Positions 20,321 to 31,900 of a stretch of 64,000 nucleotides of DNA are shown here, one piece after another. Position numbers and translations under genes: made by a program. How positions within the stretch are numbered: the first letter of the stretch is position 1; every line of letters starts with the position of its first letter. Location of the stretch: NCBI GenBank assembly GCA_027575805.1, contig JANBPU010000057.1, positions 21,717 through 85,716 on the forward strand, given 5' to 3'. The stretch comes from Mycoemilia scoparia (lineage: Eukaryota > Kickxellomycota > Kickxellomycetes > Kickxellales > Kickxellaceae). The notes beneath the pieces were generated by a model. The model had not been told where the DNA came from, ran no database searches, and saw only the letters and a program-made list of their open reading frames with translations.

Positions 20321-22285
20321 ATGGCCCGCATTAACATACCATTCTCGGAAGGACCATCGCCAGAGTCGCCGCCTGCATCCCCATCAGAAGCATACCAAGG
20401 GCACTCGCCCCGGCTGACCAAGAAGGGCAGCGTTGTGTCTGGCATCTTTGATAGCCCGGCCTTCGCCGTTCGGAAGCGCGGCAGTGTGATGAACGGTACA
20501 AGGGCCGGCCGTCTACACAGGCTGGGACTTTACCAGGACCTGACTCTAGAACGCACATTTTTCTTTGCCCTGTGGATAGGCATCCAGCTAGCCATCATGC
20601 TGGCAACATTCTATCAAGCAAAGCCTGGGTCCGAATCGCTGGACCGCTTCGCCAAATCAACTACCCAGTGTTTAATGTTTGACATATCAGTCATCTTCAT
20701 CTTTATGTCTCCAACCCTCCTATCCTTCCTTCGCCATACCTTTGTATCCCGCTTCGTGGTCGTCGACAAGAACGTCCACGCCCACAAGGTGGCATCGTAT
20801 TCGGCGGCCTTCTGGATTATTTGCCATGTCGCAGTATACATGTACAAGTTCAGCTTTGGTGCTGCCAAAGCAAAGATCTCGCTGGGTCAATACCTTGCGA
20901 GCAGCGTGATTGGGGCCACTGGCCTGGCTCTTTTCATCATGTTTATTCTGATATTCACTGCATCTGTGCCCCCCGTCAGGCGCAAATTTTACGAAGTATT
21001 TTACTACATCCATCACCTGTTCGTCCCATGCGTCATTCTTATGTTTATACACAATGGCAACAAGATTTTCTACAAGTACGTTTGTTTCCCTGCAACCGTG
21101 TACGTTCTGGACAGACTCTTCCGCATGGTGCGAGGCTACTGGGGAACCCCAAAGATCCGCACGGTCATCCAGCACACGCGCGATGTAGTCGAGTTGCATA
21201 TCGAGAAACGCTTGATGTCACCAACTGCTGGCCAGTTTGTGTATATTATGTGCCCATCGGTAGACCCGATCCAGTGGCACCCCTTTACGTTAACAAGCTC
21301 TCCTCACGAGGATTTCATATCCGTGCACGTAAGCTGCACGGGCAACTGGACTCGCAAATTTATGAAGCGGCTTGGCGGGGAGCTAGACGGGAGCAAGATG
21401 TCTCCGCCGGCCAACGCGATTCCTTCGCATCCCCAACGTTCAAACTCTGGGTCCTCCCAGTCCAGCGATAAGACACTGAGCTGTGGGTCAACGGGCGGAG
21501 GTAGCAAACTGGATGCCCTGATGAAGGAGGAGATGGTTAATCCATCTACCAACCTGGTTTATTATATGGACCCAGTAACCAGAAAAGTATCGGCCCGTCC
21601 CAGCGAAAAGACCGACAGCCGTGTCTTGCACCAAGACTTTAATGTGCACGATGTTGAGAACGGTGCTGCAGGGTCCGGAAATATGATGCCGCCATGCCAG
21701 ATGTCCAAGCCTCTGCCAGCGATTTTTGTTGATGGCCCATACGGCACCCCCACAGAAAGGGTATTTGACTACAACATTGGCGTGCTTGTTGGCGCTGGAA
21801 TTGGCGCAACTCCATTTGCATCGGTGCTTAAGTACCTTCACCACTGCTATGAGAATTCCTACAGACCAGGGAAGTTGCGCAAGATTTACTTCATATGGGT
21901 TTGCCGAGAATTCAAATCTCTAGAATGGTTTATGGACTTGCTTGCCTCGCTTGACCGGACAAGCATGAACGGCTATCTTGAAATCCGTGTGTACTTGACC
22001 GAAAATGTTGGCATCAACAAGATCCATAACCTTTCGTTGCACCACAACCCTCATGGACGCGATGCCATCACTAACCTGCACAACTGCAGGACACACTTTG
22101 GCCGGCCAAATTTCAAGTCAATTCTCAAGTTTATTGGGCAGAAACATGAAGGCAATGACATTGGTCTGTTCTTCTGTGGCCCCAAGAACATGGGAAGGAA
22201 TCTTCGGCGCGAGTCGCAAAAAGCAACGAAGGATCTAAAGCATCTTGAGCCCACAAAGTTCCATTTCCACAAAGAAAACTTTTAG
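20321..22285 (+). CDS. NADPH oxidase (NOX / gp91phox-like flavocytochrome)
   Basis: A 654-residue protein starting at the ATG at 20321 (MARINIPF); an in-frame TTG 12 bases upstream is not a credible start. It has a Ser-rich N-terminal tail of about 65 residues and then a ferric-reductase-type membrane core. Two haem-ligand His pairs have gp91phox spacing: H155/H169 and H231/H244 (HAHKVASYS...ICH, and HHLFVP...FIH). Next come the FAD site HPFTLTSSP, DGPYGTP, the NADPH site VLVGAGIGATPFASVLK and the terminal FFCGPK. There is no EF-hand, so it is the NoxA/NoxB type rather than NoxC. The enzyme passes electrons from cytosolic NADPH through FAD and two haems to oxygen, making superoxide outside the cell or in organelle lumens. 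In fungi it drives hyphal polarity and differentiation. A low-complexity insert of roughly 110-120 residues separates the FAD and NADPH parts. No introns. Confidence 0.93.
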   Translation: MARINIPFSEGPSPESPPASPSEAYQGHSPRLTKKGSVVSGIFDSPAFAVRKRGSVMNGTRAGRLHRLGLYQDLTLERTFFFALWIGIQLAIMLATFYQAKPGSESLDRFAKSTTQCLMFDISVIFIFMSPTLLSFLRHTFVSRFVVVDKNVHAHKVASYSAAFWIICHVAVYMYKFSFGAAKAKISLGQYLASSVIGATGLALFIMFILIFTASVPPVRRKFYEVFYYIHHLFVPCVILMFIHNGNKIFYKYVCFPATVYVLDRLFRMVRGYWGTPKIRTVIQHTRDVVELHIEKRLMSPTAGQFVYIMCPSVDPIQWHPFTLTSSPHEDFISVHVSCTGNWTRKFMKRLGGELDGSKMSPPANAIPSHPQRSNSGSSQSSDKTLSCGSTGGGSKLDALMKEEMVNPSTNLVYYMDPVTRKVSARPSEKTDSRVLHQDFNVHDVENGAAGSGNMMPPCQMSKPLPAIFVDGPYGTPTERVFDYNIGVLVGAGIGATPFASVLKYLHHCYENSYRPGKLRKIYFIWVCREFKSLEWFMDLLASLDRTSMNGYLEIRVYLTENVGINKIHNLSLHHNPHGRDAITNLHNCRTHFGRPNFKSILKFIGQKHEGNDIGLFFCGPKNMGRNLRRESQKATKDLKHLEPTKFHFHKENF

Positions 22286-22513
22286 TCTGTATTTTGCATA
22301 ATGTAGTAGCTTTGGGCAGCAAGCAAGCAAGTTCTTGTATGATTCTCTTCAATAATAAATACCAAGAAATTAAAAACATAAAATGTGTGTGACATGCATG
22401 GTGTATGTTGCTTTTGTGTTTTCTAGGAATAGCTGTGTGCACTTCTAAAGAAATTGCCGCGATGCTGTGTTCTGTTTGTGTTGTTGTACGTGCAAAAGCA
22501 CAGGGATGCAAGG
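22286..22513. other. Short convergent spacer
   Basis: A 228-bp spacer between the stop codons of the NADPH oxidase (+) and the esterase-like gene (-). It is A/T-rich with AATAAATACC at about 22353. The short distance means the two 3'UTRs may overlap. Confidence 0.4.
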
Positions 22514-24451
22514 CTAGTTGTACAGGTAGTTCATAAATAGCTGGTTCTCTAGGAAGAGTAGCTCCGACCTAGAATGACCAGAGATGCAAGGCAGATTTGT
22601 GGGCGACCTTTTCGTATCGGGGTGTCGAGATTCGCCCAGGTGCTGGACATTCCATACCTTGGCATTGAGTTTTCTAGTGAAATGGTACAGCATGTATTCG
22701 TTATATGCCTGGAATCTGAGTCTGCTGAACCTTCTGGTTTCGACAGTAAAGTCGTACGGGCGGCAGCACCAAAACTGGGCTGTTCTATATATAAACCGGG
22801 TCGTTTTAGGGTCGTAGACTGTTCTGAGGGTCTCGATCAGGTCGTCTACTTCGTGGGTAAATGTTTCAAAGTCCTTGAGATAAACGTCCCAGGTGGTTCC
22901 TTGGTAAATGACGATGTTGGGTTTGGGATACCTGGCCAGGTTCTGGGGGTTGATATCGTCACGCCAATAACTATCGTCCTCGCTGGTAATTCCCTTTGTA
23001 AACCGGTAGTAAATGTGGATGAATGGTTCGTTTGGGTCATGGGGGGTTTGGGCCGTTCCGCGAGTTTCAGGGCTGACTTCACTATTATCTATTCCACTGG
23101 CGTATACTTTGTACAAGTAGGGTTTTTCCATTCCTTGGTACCATTCGTCAGGGTACAGGTCTTTTGGATAATCGTTGCATAGGCAGTTTAGCGAGTTCTT
23201 GCGTTCCTCCGGATCATCGCAGTATTTGCCTCCAGCCTCAAACATCCGCATTGCTCTCCTGGAGTTGGAGTCGCCGAACCAGTGTATCACTGGGAACTGG
23301 GTCTGGCCTCTTGCTATAAATTTATCGTATGGAATTGTGCGATATCGACAGTGGTATGGAACATATATCCTGTTGTCTTCGGCAAGTGGGGGTAGAGAGT
23401 AGAATTCTTTGTCGTAGGCACTGCCGCTGCTGCCACTGTTGTTATTATTATTATTATTATTATCATCGTTGTTTAGAGGCAACTTATCCGCTATTTTGTT
23501 GAAGTCGGGAATTTGAGAAATTGGAATCCATCGGCCAGGTTCATCCATGGATTTGCATAGTGGAAGGCTGTAGTATTCATCAAGCGGGGCAATTACACTA
23601 TCGTCGTGGATAACTGTGACCACGGACTGTGGAAATGCCCTTGAATTTCTGTCATCAGCCATCATAAGCCTCAACTCCGGCGTCTTCACGAACTCCAGGG
23701 GAGGATCAAAATTCCACTGCGCTCCTCTCCACTCGAGCCGTGCGTCGATATGGTACTGTCCTTGATCAAAGAGTTTGGCCTCGCCCTCATAAACATGGGT
23801 GAACTGGCGGTAGTTGTTCAAATAGTGGTCGACGGGCTTTAGCCTTACTGGAACAGTGACTTCTAGTGGCATGCTACTAACCAGGTCAACTATGATACTG
23901 TCGAAAGGGTATCCAGGCAGTGGCACATATGACTTGTTGTTGGGAACATTTGGGTCGGGCGGCAAGATGATTCTTACACAAACCGTCTCTCCCGAGGAGA
24001 TTAGTATGTTTGGTCGTGGAAACATGGCCAAGGCGTTGTAGCCTTTGCTTTCAAACCAGGAATCATCGACCGGCCAATTTTTACAGCAATTGGGACAATC
24101 ATTTTGTTTGGTTTTGACGTTGCCTGCCACGATTTGGCTAGTATAAGCGGGAACACTGTTGGCATCGGGGTTTACCATTGGGTCTCCATGTTGTGGCAAG
24201 GGCTTTTGGTATTTGTTCATTTCTCGGATCATCTCCATTTGCTGTCCATTGCCAAATATTCTACTTCCGATTGCTTGGTAGTACTTTTCGTTTTCTCCAA
24301 GGGTGAGGCAGTAGAGGAAAATGACGATGATCGTGATAATCCCAATAAAATAGAAATAGAAAGCCTGGGTTTGTCTTCCACGCAAAAGCCTGTTCGATAG
24401 CAGCGAAAATTTCATGGCTCTGTTACTAGTATCACAAAGTTTTTTTTTCAT
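22514..24451 (-). CDS. PC-esterase/NXPE-like type II membrane protein
   Basis: An uninterrupted 645-codon frame on the minus strand. The ATG at 24451 is used here; a second Met at residue 13 is an alternative start. One membrane helix sits near residues 30-50 (FYFYFIGIITIIVIFLYCL), followed by a long Cys-containing region, as in a Golgi- or ER-lumenal type II protein. The centre has HWFGDSNSRRAMRMF, which matches the GDSxxR nucleophile block of PC-esterases (GDSL-like, shared by NXPE and Cas1p/TBL acyltransferases). The C terminus has ESRHPD and CISGHSRSELLF, placing Asp and His where the catalytic pair is expected. The likely role is acetyl or acyl transfer to, or removal from, glycans in the secretory pathway; the substrate is unknown. 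An ATT microsatellite at about 23441-23463 encodes a short poly-Asn run in the spacer before the GDS block. Confidence 0.75.
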   Translation of the reverse strand: MKKKLCDTSNRAMKFSLLSNRLLRGRQTQAFYFYFIGIITIIVIFLYCLTLGENEKYYQAIGSRIFGNGQQMEMIREMNKYQKPLPQHGDPMVNPDANSVPAYTSQIVAGNVKTKQNDCPNCCKNWPVDDSWFESKGYNALAMFPRPNILISSGETVCVRIILPPDPNVPNNKSYVPLPGYPFDSIIVDLVSSMPLEVTVPVRLKPVDHYLNNYRQFTHVYEGEAKLFDQGQYHIDARLEWRGAQWNFDPPLEFVKTPELRLMMADDRNSRAFPQSVVTVIHDDSVIAPLDEYYSLPLCKSMDEPGRWIPISQIPDFNKIADKLPLNNDDNNNNNNNNSGSSGSAYDKEFYSLPPLAEDNRIYVPYHCRYRTIPYDKFIARGQTQFPVIHWFGDSNSRRAMRMFEAGGKYCDDPEERKNSLNCLCNDYPKDLYPDEWYQGMEKPYLYKVYASGIDNSEVSPETRGTAQTPHDPNEPFIHIYYRFTKGITSEDDSYWRDDINPQNLARYPKPNIVIYQGTTWDVYLKDFETFTHEVDDLIETLRTVYDPKTTRFIYRTAQFWCCRPYDFTVETRRFSRLRFQAYNEYMLYHFTRKLNAKVWNVQHLGESRHPDTKRSPTNLPCISGHSRSELLFLENQLFMNYLYN

Positions 24452-25129
24452 TAAATAATACGAAGCTTAAATAAAACAATGTATTATATCTTTTATAAAT
24501 GTGTTTGTATGTTCTTTGACTATTTAAAGTGTGGTTAAATGATGGAAGGAAAGAGCCCAAGATGGCACGATGTATTGAGAATGTAAAGTGAAAAAAGATG
24601 CCAAGTTGCTCGAAGGCAGATGCTTTTTATTAAAGAGATTTGAAACTACAGGTTGTAACCATATCCATATCCATAAAGCCTACATTCTTTACAATTGCTT
24701 GTTTTTTAGGCGCTTTACAAAACGTTTTGAAATGTCCAGAGAATTTAAAGAAAAGCAAATAGGCATCCTATTTTACTGCTTTATTATATGGGTAATAATT
24801 TTTGAAGGGTACATTTTGGAGGCCAATGATTATAGGGGCAGCAATCATAGTTGGTTATCAAGCATTCACTCTTAAAAAATAGTCTCCCGTATTATCAAAT
24901 GGCGGTTACATGTCACTGATGAGCTCGTCCGTTCGTTAAAAGAATATAAAATGGCACTAGGTGAATTTAAAGTAGTGTCTGCAAAGAATTTACTGATATG
25001 GGGGCCATCATAATCTTATGGATAGGAGAGCATAGTTAGAATAATATATTCCAAAAATAAAGAAAATAAATGATAAAATATTACTAAAAACATTGAAATT
25101 AAAGGGGTTGTGTGTTAAATTAAGGTAAA
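24452..25129. other. A/T-rich intergenic region
   Basis: About 680 bp of A/T-rich sequence with no gene. It holds the partly decayed palindromic element copy C (24789-24889). The right end, near 25040-25130, is very A/T-rich and likely serves 3' processing of the downstream minus-strand gene. Confidence 0.4.
24789..24889. mobile_element. Palindromic MITE-like element, copy C (degenerate right arm)
   Basis: The left arm TGGGTAATAATTTTTGAAG (from 24789, preceded by TA) is near-identical to the arm of copy B. The right arm is decayed but alignable: cattcactcttaaaaaatagtctcccg here against cattcacccttcaaaaattattaccca in copy B. The internal part (atgattatagg) matches copy B in reverse orientation. 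Length is 101 bp, with TA at both ends. Confidence 0.5.
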
Positions 25130-27865
25130 TTAATTATTTCCTTTATTAAACATGTGTGATATAGTATTAAGTATTGATGTTCTTCTGGATTTTCTTCGCC
25201 ATAACTGGTGTCTGCTGTGCTGCTGGTTTGCTTGAGTCTTTGGTTCAGACGAATCTGAATTTGCCACTGACGGCGGCTTTGCGCTGATGCTCTGTCTCAT
25301 ATGGGCTGTATGGCCGTTGTTGTTATTGTTGCTGCCAGCATCCGTAAGGTCCATGTCAAACTCTGATGTGCCCCTTCTGTCATCCTGCTGTACACTTGGG
25401 CTCCAATTTAACCCCGACACCTTCCTTCCCTTCAGAGACAGGAGGATATCATCCTCCGATACAGATGCATTGAGTATTTTGGGGGTGAACCTCGATGCTG
25501 GTTCTCCAGACTTTTCTTTCCTCTTATGAAATGATGATGGATAAACCGCAGAATCGGTCCTTGAGTGTCTGAATGCCGAGAACGGGCCGCCACTACTCTT
25601 TCCTAGCTCTGTGGATTTTCTGTGAGTGCCTCTTGATGTTGAAGACAAAAGTGGTGATACTTTATCAGCGTTATCCTTGGGGTACTCATTGTTGGTTTTT
25701 GACTTTCTTGTCAACCTGCTGGGTAAGAGCTTCATTGTGCTGTGTATATGTGCCGTTGTGGACTGACTACGCCGTACAGGGCTTGGTTTAGAACCATTTG
25801 CAGAGACAATGCTGTTAGGTGGTAATGGTGGCCTAGCTGAAGATACTTTGGTGCCAGTCGTAGTAGAATCGGCCGAGTTGCGGGTCTGGCGAGATTTCTC
25901 TGTTTCATCAGCTTTACCTTTTTCATTTATTGTCATGTCTAATGGTGGCCCCTTTGTAGTGCGGTGATGTTGGAAATGATGATGGGTATGGTTAGCACTG
26001 TTGCTGACATGCTTTTTTATCTTGGTGATTGTAGATATCCCTTCAGAGTGCCTACGGTGGTGAGTTTTTGGTGACGCTGATGTGGTTCTGTTGGGCAATT
26101 GAGGAGAAGCAAGTGGAATTTTACTGATTGGAGACTCACTCAACTTCTGGGGGCTTGGTGCCAGCTTGGCTACAGTGCTGTCTTTAGTTGCTGCTTGTGC
26201 CTCAGGCGGGGAAGACGTAGCAGTTGTTTTAGAAAGCAATGGTGTGATGGTGCTGCCAGAATGTTTATCTAAACCTGACTTATAGAATTCGGTAGTAGCA
26301 TTCTCCTTTGAAAGTTTCGTTGTGGCTCTTGTGTCGCGGTGTGGAGATCTGACGGTAGACTTGGCTTTGGGAGGACTCGTAGGAATCGCCACAATGGTCT
26401 CTGAATTAGCCAGGCTCTGTGGCACCTGCTTATGTGTCTGCTGTGGTGATAGCTTAGGCGACGTGGCGGGTGCCTTTTCGCTTGATTGATGTTGCTTTTC
26501 ATCAGAATTTGTTGTTGCTGGCGTGGCGTCAGCTTCATCGTTGTCTTTGTTAGCATGATATTCGGCAAGGTGGCCCAGAAAGGCCTTCATTTTTCCTCTT
26601 CCCCTAACACTGCTTCCTGTGATTGTTGAATAGAATGCTGATGGGTCCAAGTGGTTGCTGTGGTAAGAGGACAAAAAGTCGGATGCCCTACCCAGTGTCG
26701 CTCCATATACTGCCTCGGTTGAGGAATTATCTTCGTACTTTGCCTGCTTGGGTGGGGCGGAGTTAACGCTCTGTTTGCTATTTTCAGATATGTCTGGTTC
26801 ACTAAAGGCTGATTTTCTGTTATCCGTCGTCGCAGGGGCATTCTCAGGTTTGGCCTCTTCGTCACCGACGCGACCACCTTGAGAAGCCTGGTCCTTCTTT
26901 TCATTCTCTTCGGATGGCTCGACTCCTTCTGTATCACCATCATTAGTATTACTGACATTGCTGGATTGGGGATCATCTATATCCTCATCGCTTTCAACGT
27001 GTGCTTCATCTGTTGCTTGTTGTGGTTGGTTGAATATGTTCAGCCATTGGAATCTTACTAAGTCCGGGACATCAATGCGGACACGTCTACCATTGGCCCC
27101 ACTCTTCTTTTTGGAGAGGTCTTTTGACGATGTTTTGCTTTTCTGGGTCTCTGGGCGCTACAGGATTAGATAGCATGGCTTGTAAGGCGGGTATTCACTA
27201 TATATATATATATATGCATTTTCATTCTAAAGAAATAAACAGTGTATCCTTACCAGTGGCTCATCAAGGAAACGCTCAGAAAACTGAACCATTTCCTCTT
27301 CTATCCTTAATAGTGCTTGTTTTAAGCCTGAAGCTTGCCGGATTTCCTCCTATTTATTAGTGGACATACACAAAATCATCAACAATTAGCAACCATTCTT
27401 ACAAACCAAGAGCCTCCTCCTCCCCCGATGTGTTACAAATCGATTGATAGCAGGTCAAAAAGGAATTGTATCTTCAAAGTATGTACCTTTATCATCTCGG
27501 CAAGAACATGAAGCTACTCAGAAGCAGAAATACAAATACACACAGACACACAAGTATTATCAGCATCACGAGTGGTAGCATATATATGCACAATGCATAG
27601 AATTGTACTGATAATGGGGGATCTGAAGTGGGTTTGAACCTACAGACATGTCTTCGTTGGACATTAAGAATTTCTCCTGGCCATAGCTGCTGATACTGTT
27701 TAAAACCGGGTCGCCATCAGGCTTTTCGGGGCTCTTCTTGCCAGCAGACGATGGGGCTTTTGTCTTTGACTCCTTAGACTCCTTGCTGGCAAGGAAAGCA
27801 AACTCGTCTACGCCAGTTACATTGAATAGGCTATTGCGGTTCTTTCGAACCGTCCCTCCAGACAT
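25130..27865 (-). CDS. Ser/Pro-rich protein with short coiled-coil, unknown function
   Basis: Reconstructed as four phase-0 exons on the minus strand: 27865-27644, 27513-27487 (a 27-nt microexon), 27349-27254 and 27157-25130, giving 790 residues. Donors are GTAGGT, GTACAT and GTAAGG; acceptors are GAGTAG, AAATAG and TGTAG. The N terminus (MSGGTVRKNRNSLFNVTG) is basic. The microexon adds LHVLAEMIK, which joins a predicted amphipathic helix in exon 3 (EEIRQASGLKQALLRIEEEM). Exon 4 opens with a compact conserved-looking part (RRVRIDVPDLVRFQWLNIF) and then becomes a long Ser/Thr/Pro-rich tail ending in a basic helix (RRKSRRTSILNTISHMF). I do not recognise a family. The helical N-terminal part suggests a binding module on a disordered scaffold. 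The exon model is well supported by frame continuity but untested. Confidence 0.72.
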
Positions 27866-28912
27866 AAATTCGAATATGCGTGTATGGTATGGTCAGCAAC
27901 ACCCGAGAAAAAGAAATGTCTCCTTTAAAGGTCAAAGCAGAAAATGCATTTATATGTCAGCATATAGCCATCACTAGCATATGTCTATATGGTTGTAGCA
28001 TTTAGCCTTTCGAACAAGGAATTGACTTGTTATTGACACTTTACCTGCTTTCAAATAAATTCCAGTCTAAAATGTGTTGCGAAGTACTTGAATCGCACTA
28101 AAGCGCAGATAAAGTAATAAAGTGTATATATATATATAATATGCAAGCTTTAAAGGTGGAGGTCAGAAGAGCAAATGGCTGCAGAGGGTGAATGAAACAC
28201 AGCAAAAGGCAAAGTAGATAAACAATTGAATACATGAGTTGTGTTGTTTTGAATACAACAAAGCACAGACAGCCACCATTCAAGCCTGTTTACACGATTT
28301 ACAAAGGATGCCAGTTCCAGCGATTCCCTTTGCCAAGCGAGGAACCTTAAATGCTGCTTTGTGTGGATAATCACCTGCATTATTCCATGTGGCTGCCTTG
28401 CTGAGGCATTTAGTAGGCAGCTTCAACTAGTCGATGCCTTGCACGTAGCCAAGCAAGATCCATGAGCAAATGGTTAAACCAATCGCTTCAGTTCTATCCA
28501 GTATAGCATAGAGCAAGGTAGAGCCAGCTACCCTACCATGAGCCTTCTAACAGCACATCAGCCAAGAATCGTAAGGCTTTATATATTCCGTGACTAACCG
28601 GGCTATGGTTGCTGGAATTGCTTGAGACTGGTCCATTACAGCTAGCAACTTCTATCTACGTGCGATTCAATATCATACTTGATAGGCTCCATTCTGGCCC
28701 AGCACTGCATGAGGAGCTGGATTCAGCATCTGCCATTGAATTTTAGCTTTTGGACTATTTAATACAAAGACAGTAGAGGCCGAGGCCGTGATGAACTCAA
28801 AACTTCCTAAAAGAACAGTAGCACTAAAATGGCATGCGTCTGAGGGTCTTTTTGGTATTTACAATCACTGGGCAGTAGCTGCACAACAATGCTGTTTTAA
28901 GAATTTGGAAGT
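27866..28912. other. Intergenic region between two minus-strand genes
   Basis: About 1 kb with no recognisable gene. It includes a short TA-repeat (about 28122-28138) and otherwise unique sequence. It should contain the promoter of the Ser/Pro-rich gene (just above 27865) and the 3' end of BRCA2 (just below 28913). Confidence 0.4.
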
Positions 28913-31900
28913 CTAATGAATGCGGTACTCTGTGATCTCATCTGCCGTAAAAACAAAAGTTTCTGTTGTTGAGTCGTAGTTTTTGAACCTGACATTGAAC
29001 ACTTGCATTCCACTATGGCTCAATCGCTCGCTGGAAAATGTCCCAAAAAGCGCAGTAGGAAACAGAACCGCTGCTTTGGTAGTGCATCTTGACCCTCGTC
29101 CTCTTGCTTCACAGTCATCATCATCATCAGTTAGTATTACTTCAGTCGAGGCAATAGGAAGGGCTTCGGATGGTTTGGAGCTATAATACGTCCCTCTAAT
29201 ACTGATCTCATGCCCACTTTGCATGACAATTTCCGGCAGTGCCGATGGGCTCAGGACCTGTCTCTTTACATAGCAGCTTTGCTCAATAGTATCCTGCTCT
29301 GCTGGTACTGGCTGGAATGTGAGGGTGCGATGAGTTGAAAGCCATGTTGTCTGGTATCCTCCCCAGGCCTCGCGTGGTCGCCTCAGGCTCGCATTCAAGT
29401 TTGTCATCTATGTTTAGTAAGATTTCATTGCTATTAGATAAAAGAAGACTTTGTGTTGTTCTGGCAGGAAAAGTTGGTCAAATTGGCCTAATGGATCCCG
29501 AAATGGAATAGAATCAGAATGGTCCAGAGATATTCGATGCATAGGCCAGAAGCAAAACATGAGACAATTTTGCATACACACTATAGTTGAGTGTATCTGG
29601 ACATCAATCAACTATTCTGCTCTATTCTAAAAATCATGAGATGCCCACTTTTCCTGTCAAAAGAGAATGCTGCTCCTGCTGCAACTTACATGGTATCTTT
29701 TGCCTTCTTCTAGCTGACTGTGTAGTTCCGGTCCTCCTCCCCAGACTGTGATGATTGCATGGAAATGCTTCCTGGCTGGATCCGTGTATTTGTGCGAAGG
29801 GTAGTCACACACACGGAGCTTAAAAAGCGGCGTAACTTTTCTTGGTGGATGGGACTGTGTTATTTCTTCCATGACTTCCTTATTCATTGCCTCATTTCTG
29901 TCCTCCATGTACTCCTGCAAGACACGATGGTTATCAGAGCTTAGACCACTCAGAAACCCAACCTGGTCAACCTCGTTTTGCAATTGTCCATACAGCAGTT
30001 CTCCATCTGCCCCCGAAATACCTTATAGAAAAAGGATAAATGGCTTTAGCTAAAAGACTGGTTATCCACAAGATGTTTCCAGCAACTTTTTGGTATACTT
30101 ACTTTTATTCCCAAGGCCCCTTCGTTTTGAATTATTTGCCGGTCTATCATTCTCGTTACTCTTCTTTTGGAGCATGGACTGAAGCCTTTGCTGTTTAGCC
30201 TCCTAATTACATAACATGAAAATTAGCATTCCCTTATGCTGAAGACTGAAAAGAATGTCGAATCTTTGAACACACACCTGATATTCAACCTCTCTCTTTT
30301 CTTCCTCTTTCTTTGACCTAATTACTTTTGATCCGCTATCCATTGTTTCCATATAACATAGGGGATAGCGTCTTATCACTACGACGTCCAGAATTCCACA
30401 AACCTGGCCTCCATTTTCTTTCAATGATGATATCGATGTATATAGTTTAAAGTTTGCCGGCTTAAGTCCCAACTTTTCGTACCAAGGTGCTCTTCGACAG
30501 CTATTTGATGAAAGCTTTAATGTAACTGCTGGTGATATTTCAAGTGGCGGAATTCCTTCCTGAAGTCCTAATATCTATAATTTAAAGCATCTACTATCAG
30601 AGATTTGTTCTTCACTTTCAGCGGTTTTAGATAAAAGTCTCTTACCTTCGCACCGCAAGCAATGATTTTGTCTCCAACACACAATCTTGACTCCTGGATA
30701 GCTCGATCCATGCGAATATCACATTGCCCTGTAATACCGTACCAGCCATCTGTAAGCTCGATTTGATACACACCACTTGCATTTTTGGGCTCCATGATGT
30801 TAGCAATGAGCAGGACCATCGGATTCGAGGGGTGTCCATCTTTTTCACAGATGGTTTTTATGACTGATCGCTCTCCTTGGGTGTACTCTCGTTCATAGCG
30901 ATACAGAAGCCTGTCGAGGACAGTTTCTTTATTCCAAATGTCCTTTTGCATTGATGGAAAGCGTCGAACTAGCCTTGCCATTTGCCATAGAACCCATCTG
31001 TAATGATTCCCAACCCACTCCTCTGTGGCTACATGTTCAAGGCAACCACGCTTTAATAAATCACTACGAGCCTCGGATACACCCCAATTCCCACTGGAAT
31101 CGGCAAAGAGATAGTCACGGGAGTTTGTTGGAGAAAGTTCTGTAATATCATTACTTAATGGAATGTAGTTAGAAGTACCCTTAATTTGAATTTGGTTATA
31201 TAGGTCACGAAGAGATTTGCGTTTTTCTGGGTTTCTGAGGTCAAACACACTTTTATGAGTGAAGAGAGTAAGAGGTGTGTTGGATTTGTCAGGTGCATTG
31301 ATAGAATAAGTTGGTGTAGTTGGCGAGGGCGACCTAGTGGAAAGGGGAGGCGGTGTCATTGAGGGAATGTGAAAGAGCTGTCTTTTAACCCTTGAGCTAT
31401 TTCTAAGCCTGCACCCCATTGGTGTTGTATTCGATTCCATAGGAGACTGAGGCTGGGATCCACCTAAAGGTGGTGTTGGTGTTCCTAGGCGCCGAGGCTG
31501 CTTTGGTATCGGTGTTGAAGGAAACAGTGACGAGGTAGGACGATTGACTCGAGGGCTTTGTAAGGATGAAAATGATGACGGTGAGGGGAATATACGCTCT
31601 CTTTGAACTCCTGGCGTGGTGCTTGGTGTTTTGAATGGCGTCGTGAATTGACGTTTTCCTTTAGATCTAGACTTCAAAGACGCTATAGGAGTGCTGGGTG
31701 GCCTACGTACGTTATTTGAAGTATGTACTGTTGGTTTTTGAACCCCATGAAGTATACTATGATACTTTGGCATGTCGGAAAGGTCGGATTCATGGCTTGG
31801 TTTGGTTGTCAACTCTTGGTCTGACGCATCTGTTTCTTGGAGCTGATCATGCAATATAACATCTCTTTCTTTTTCAATAGCAATATCTGTGCTATCGTGT

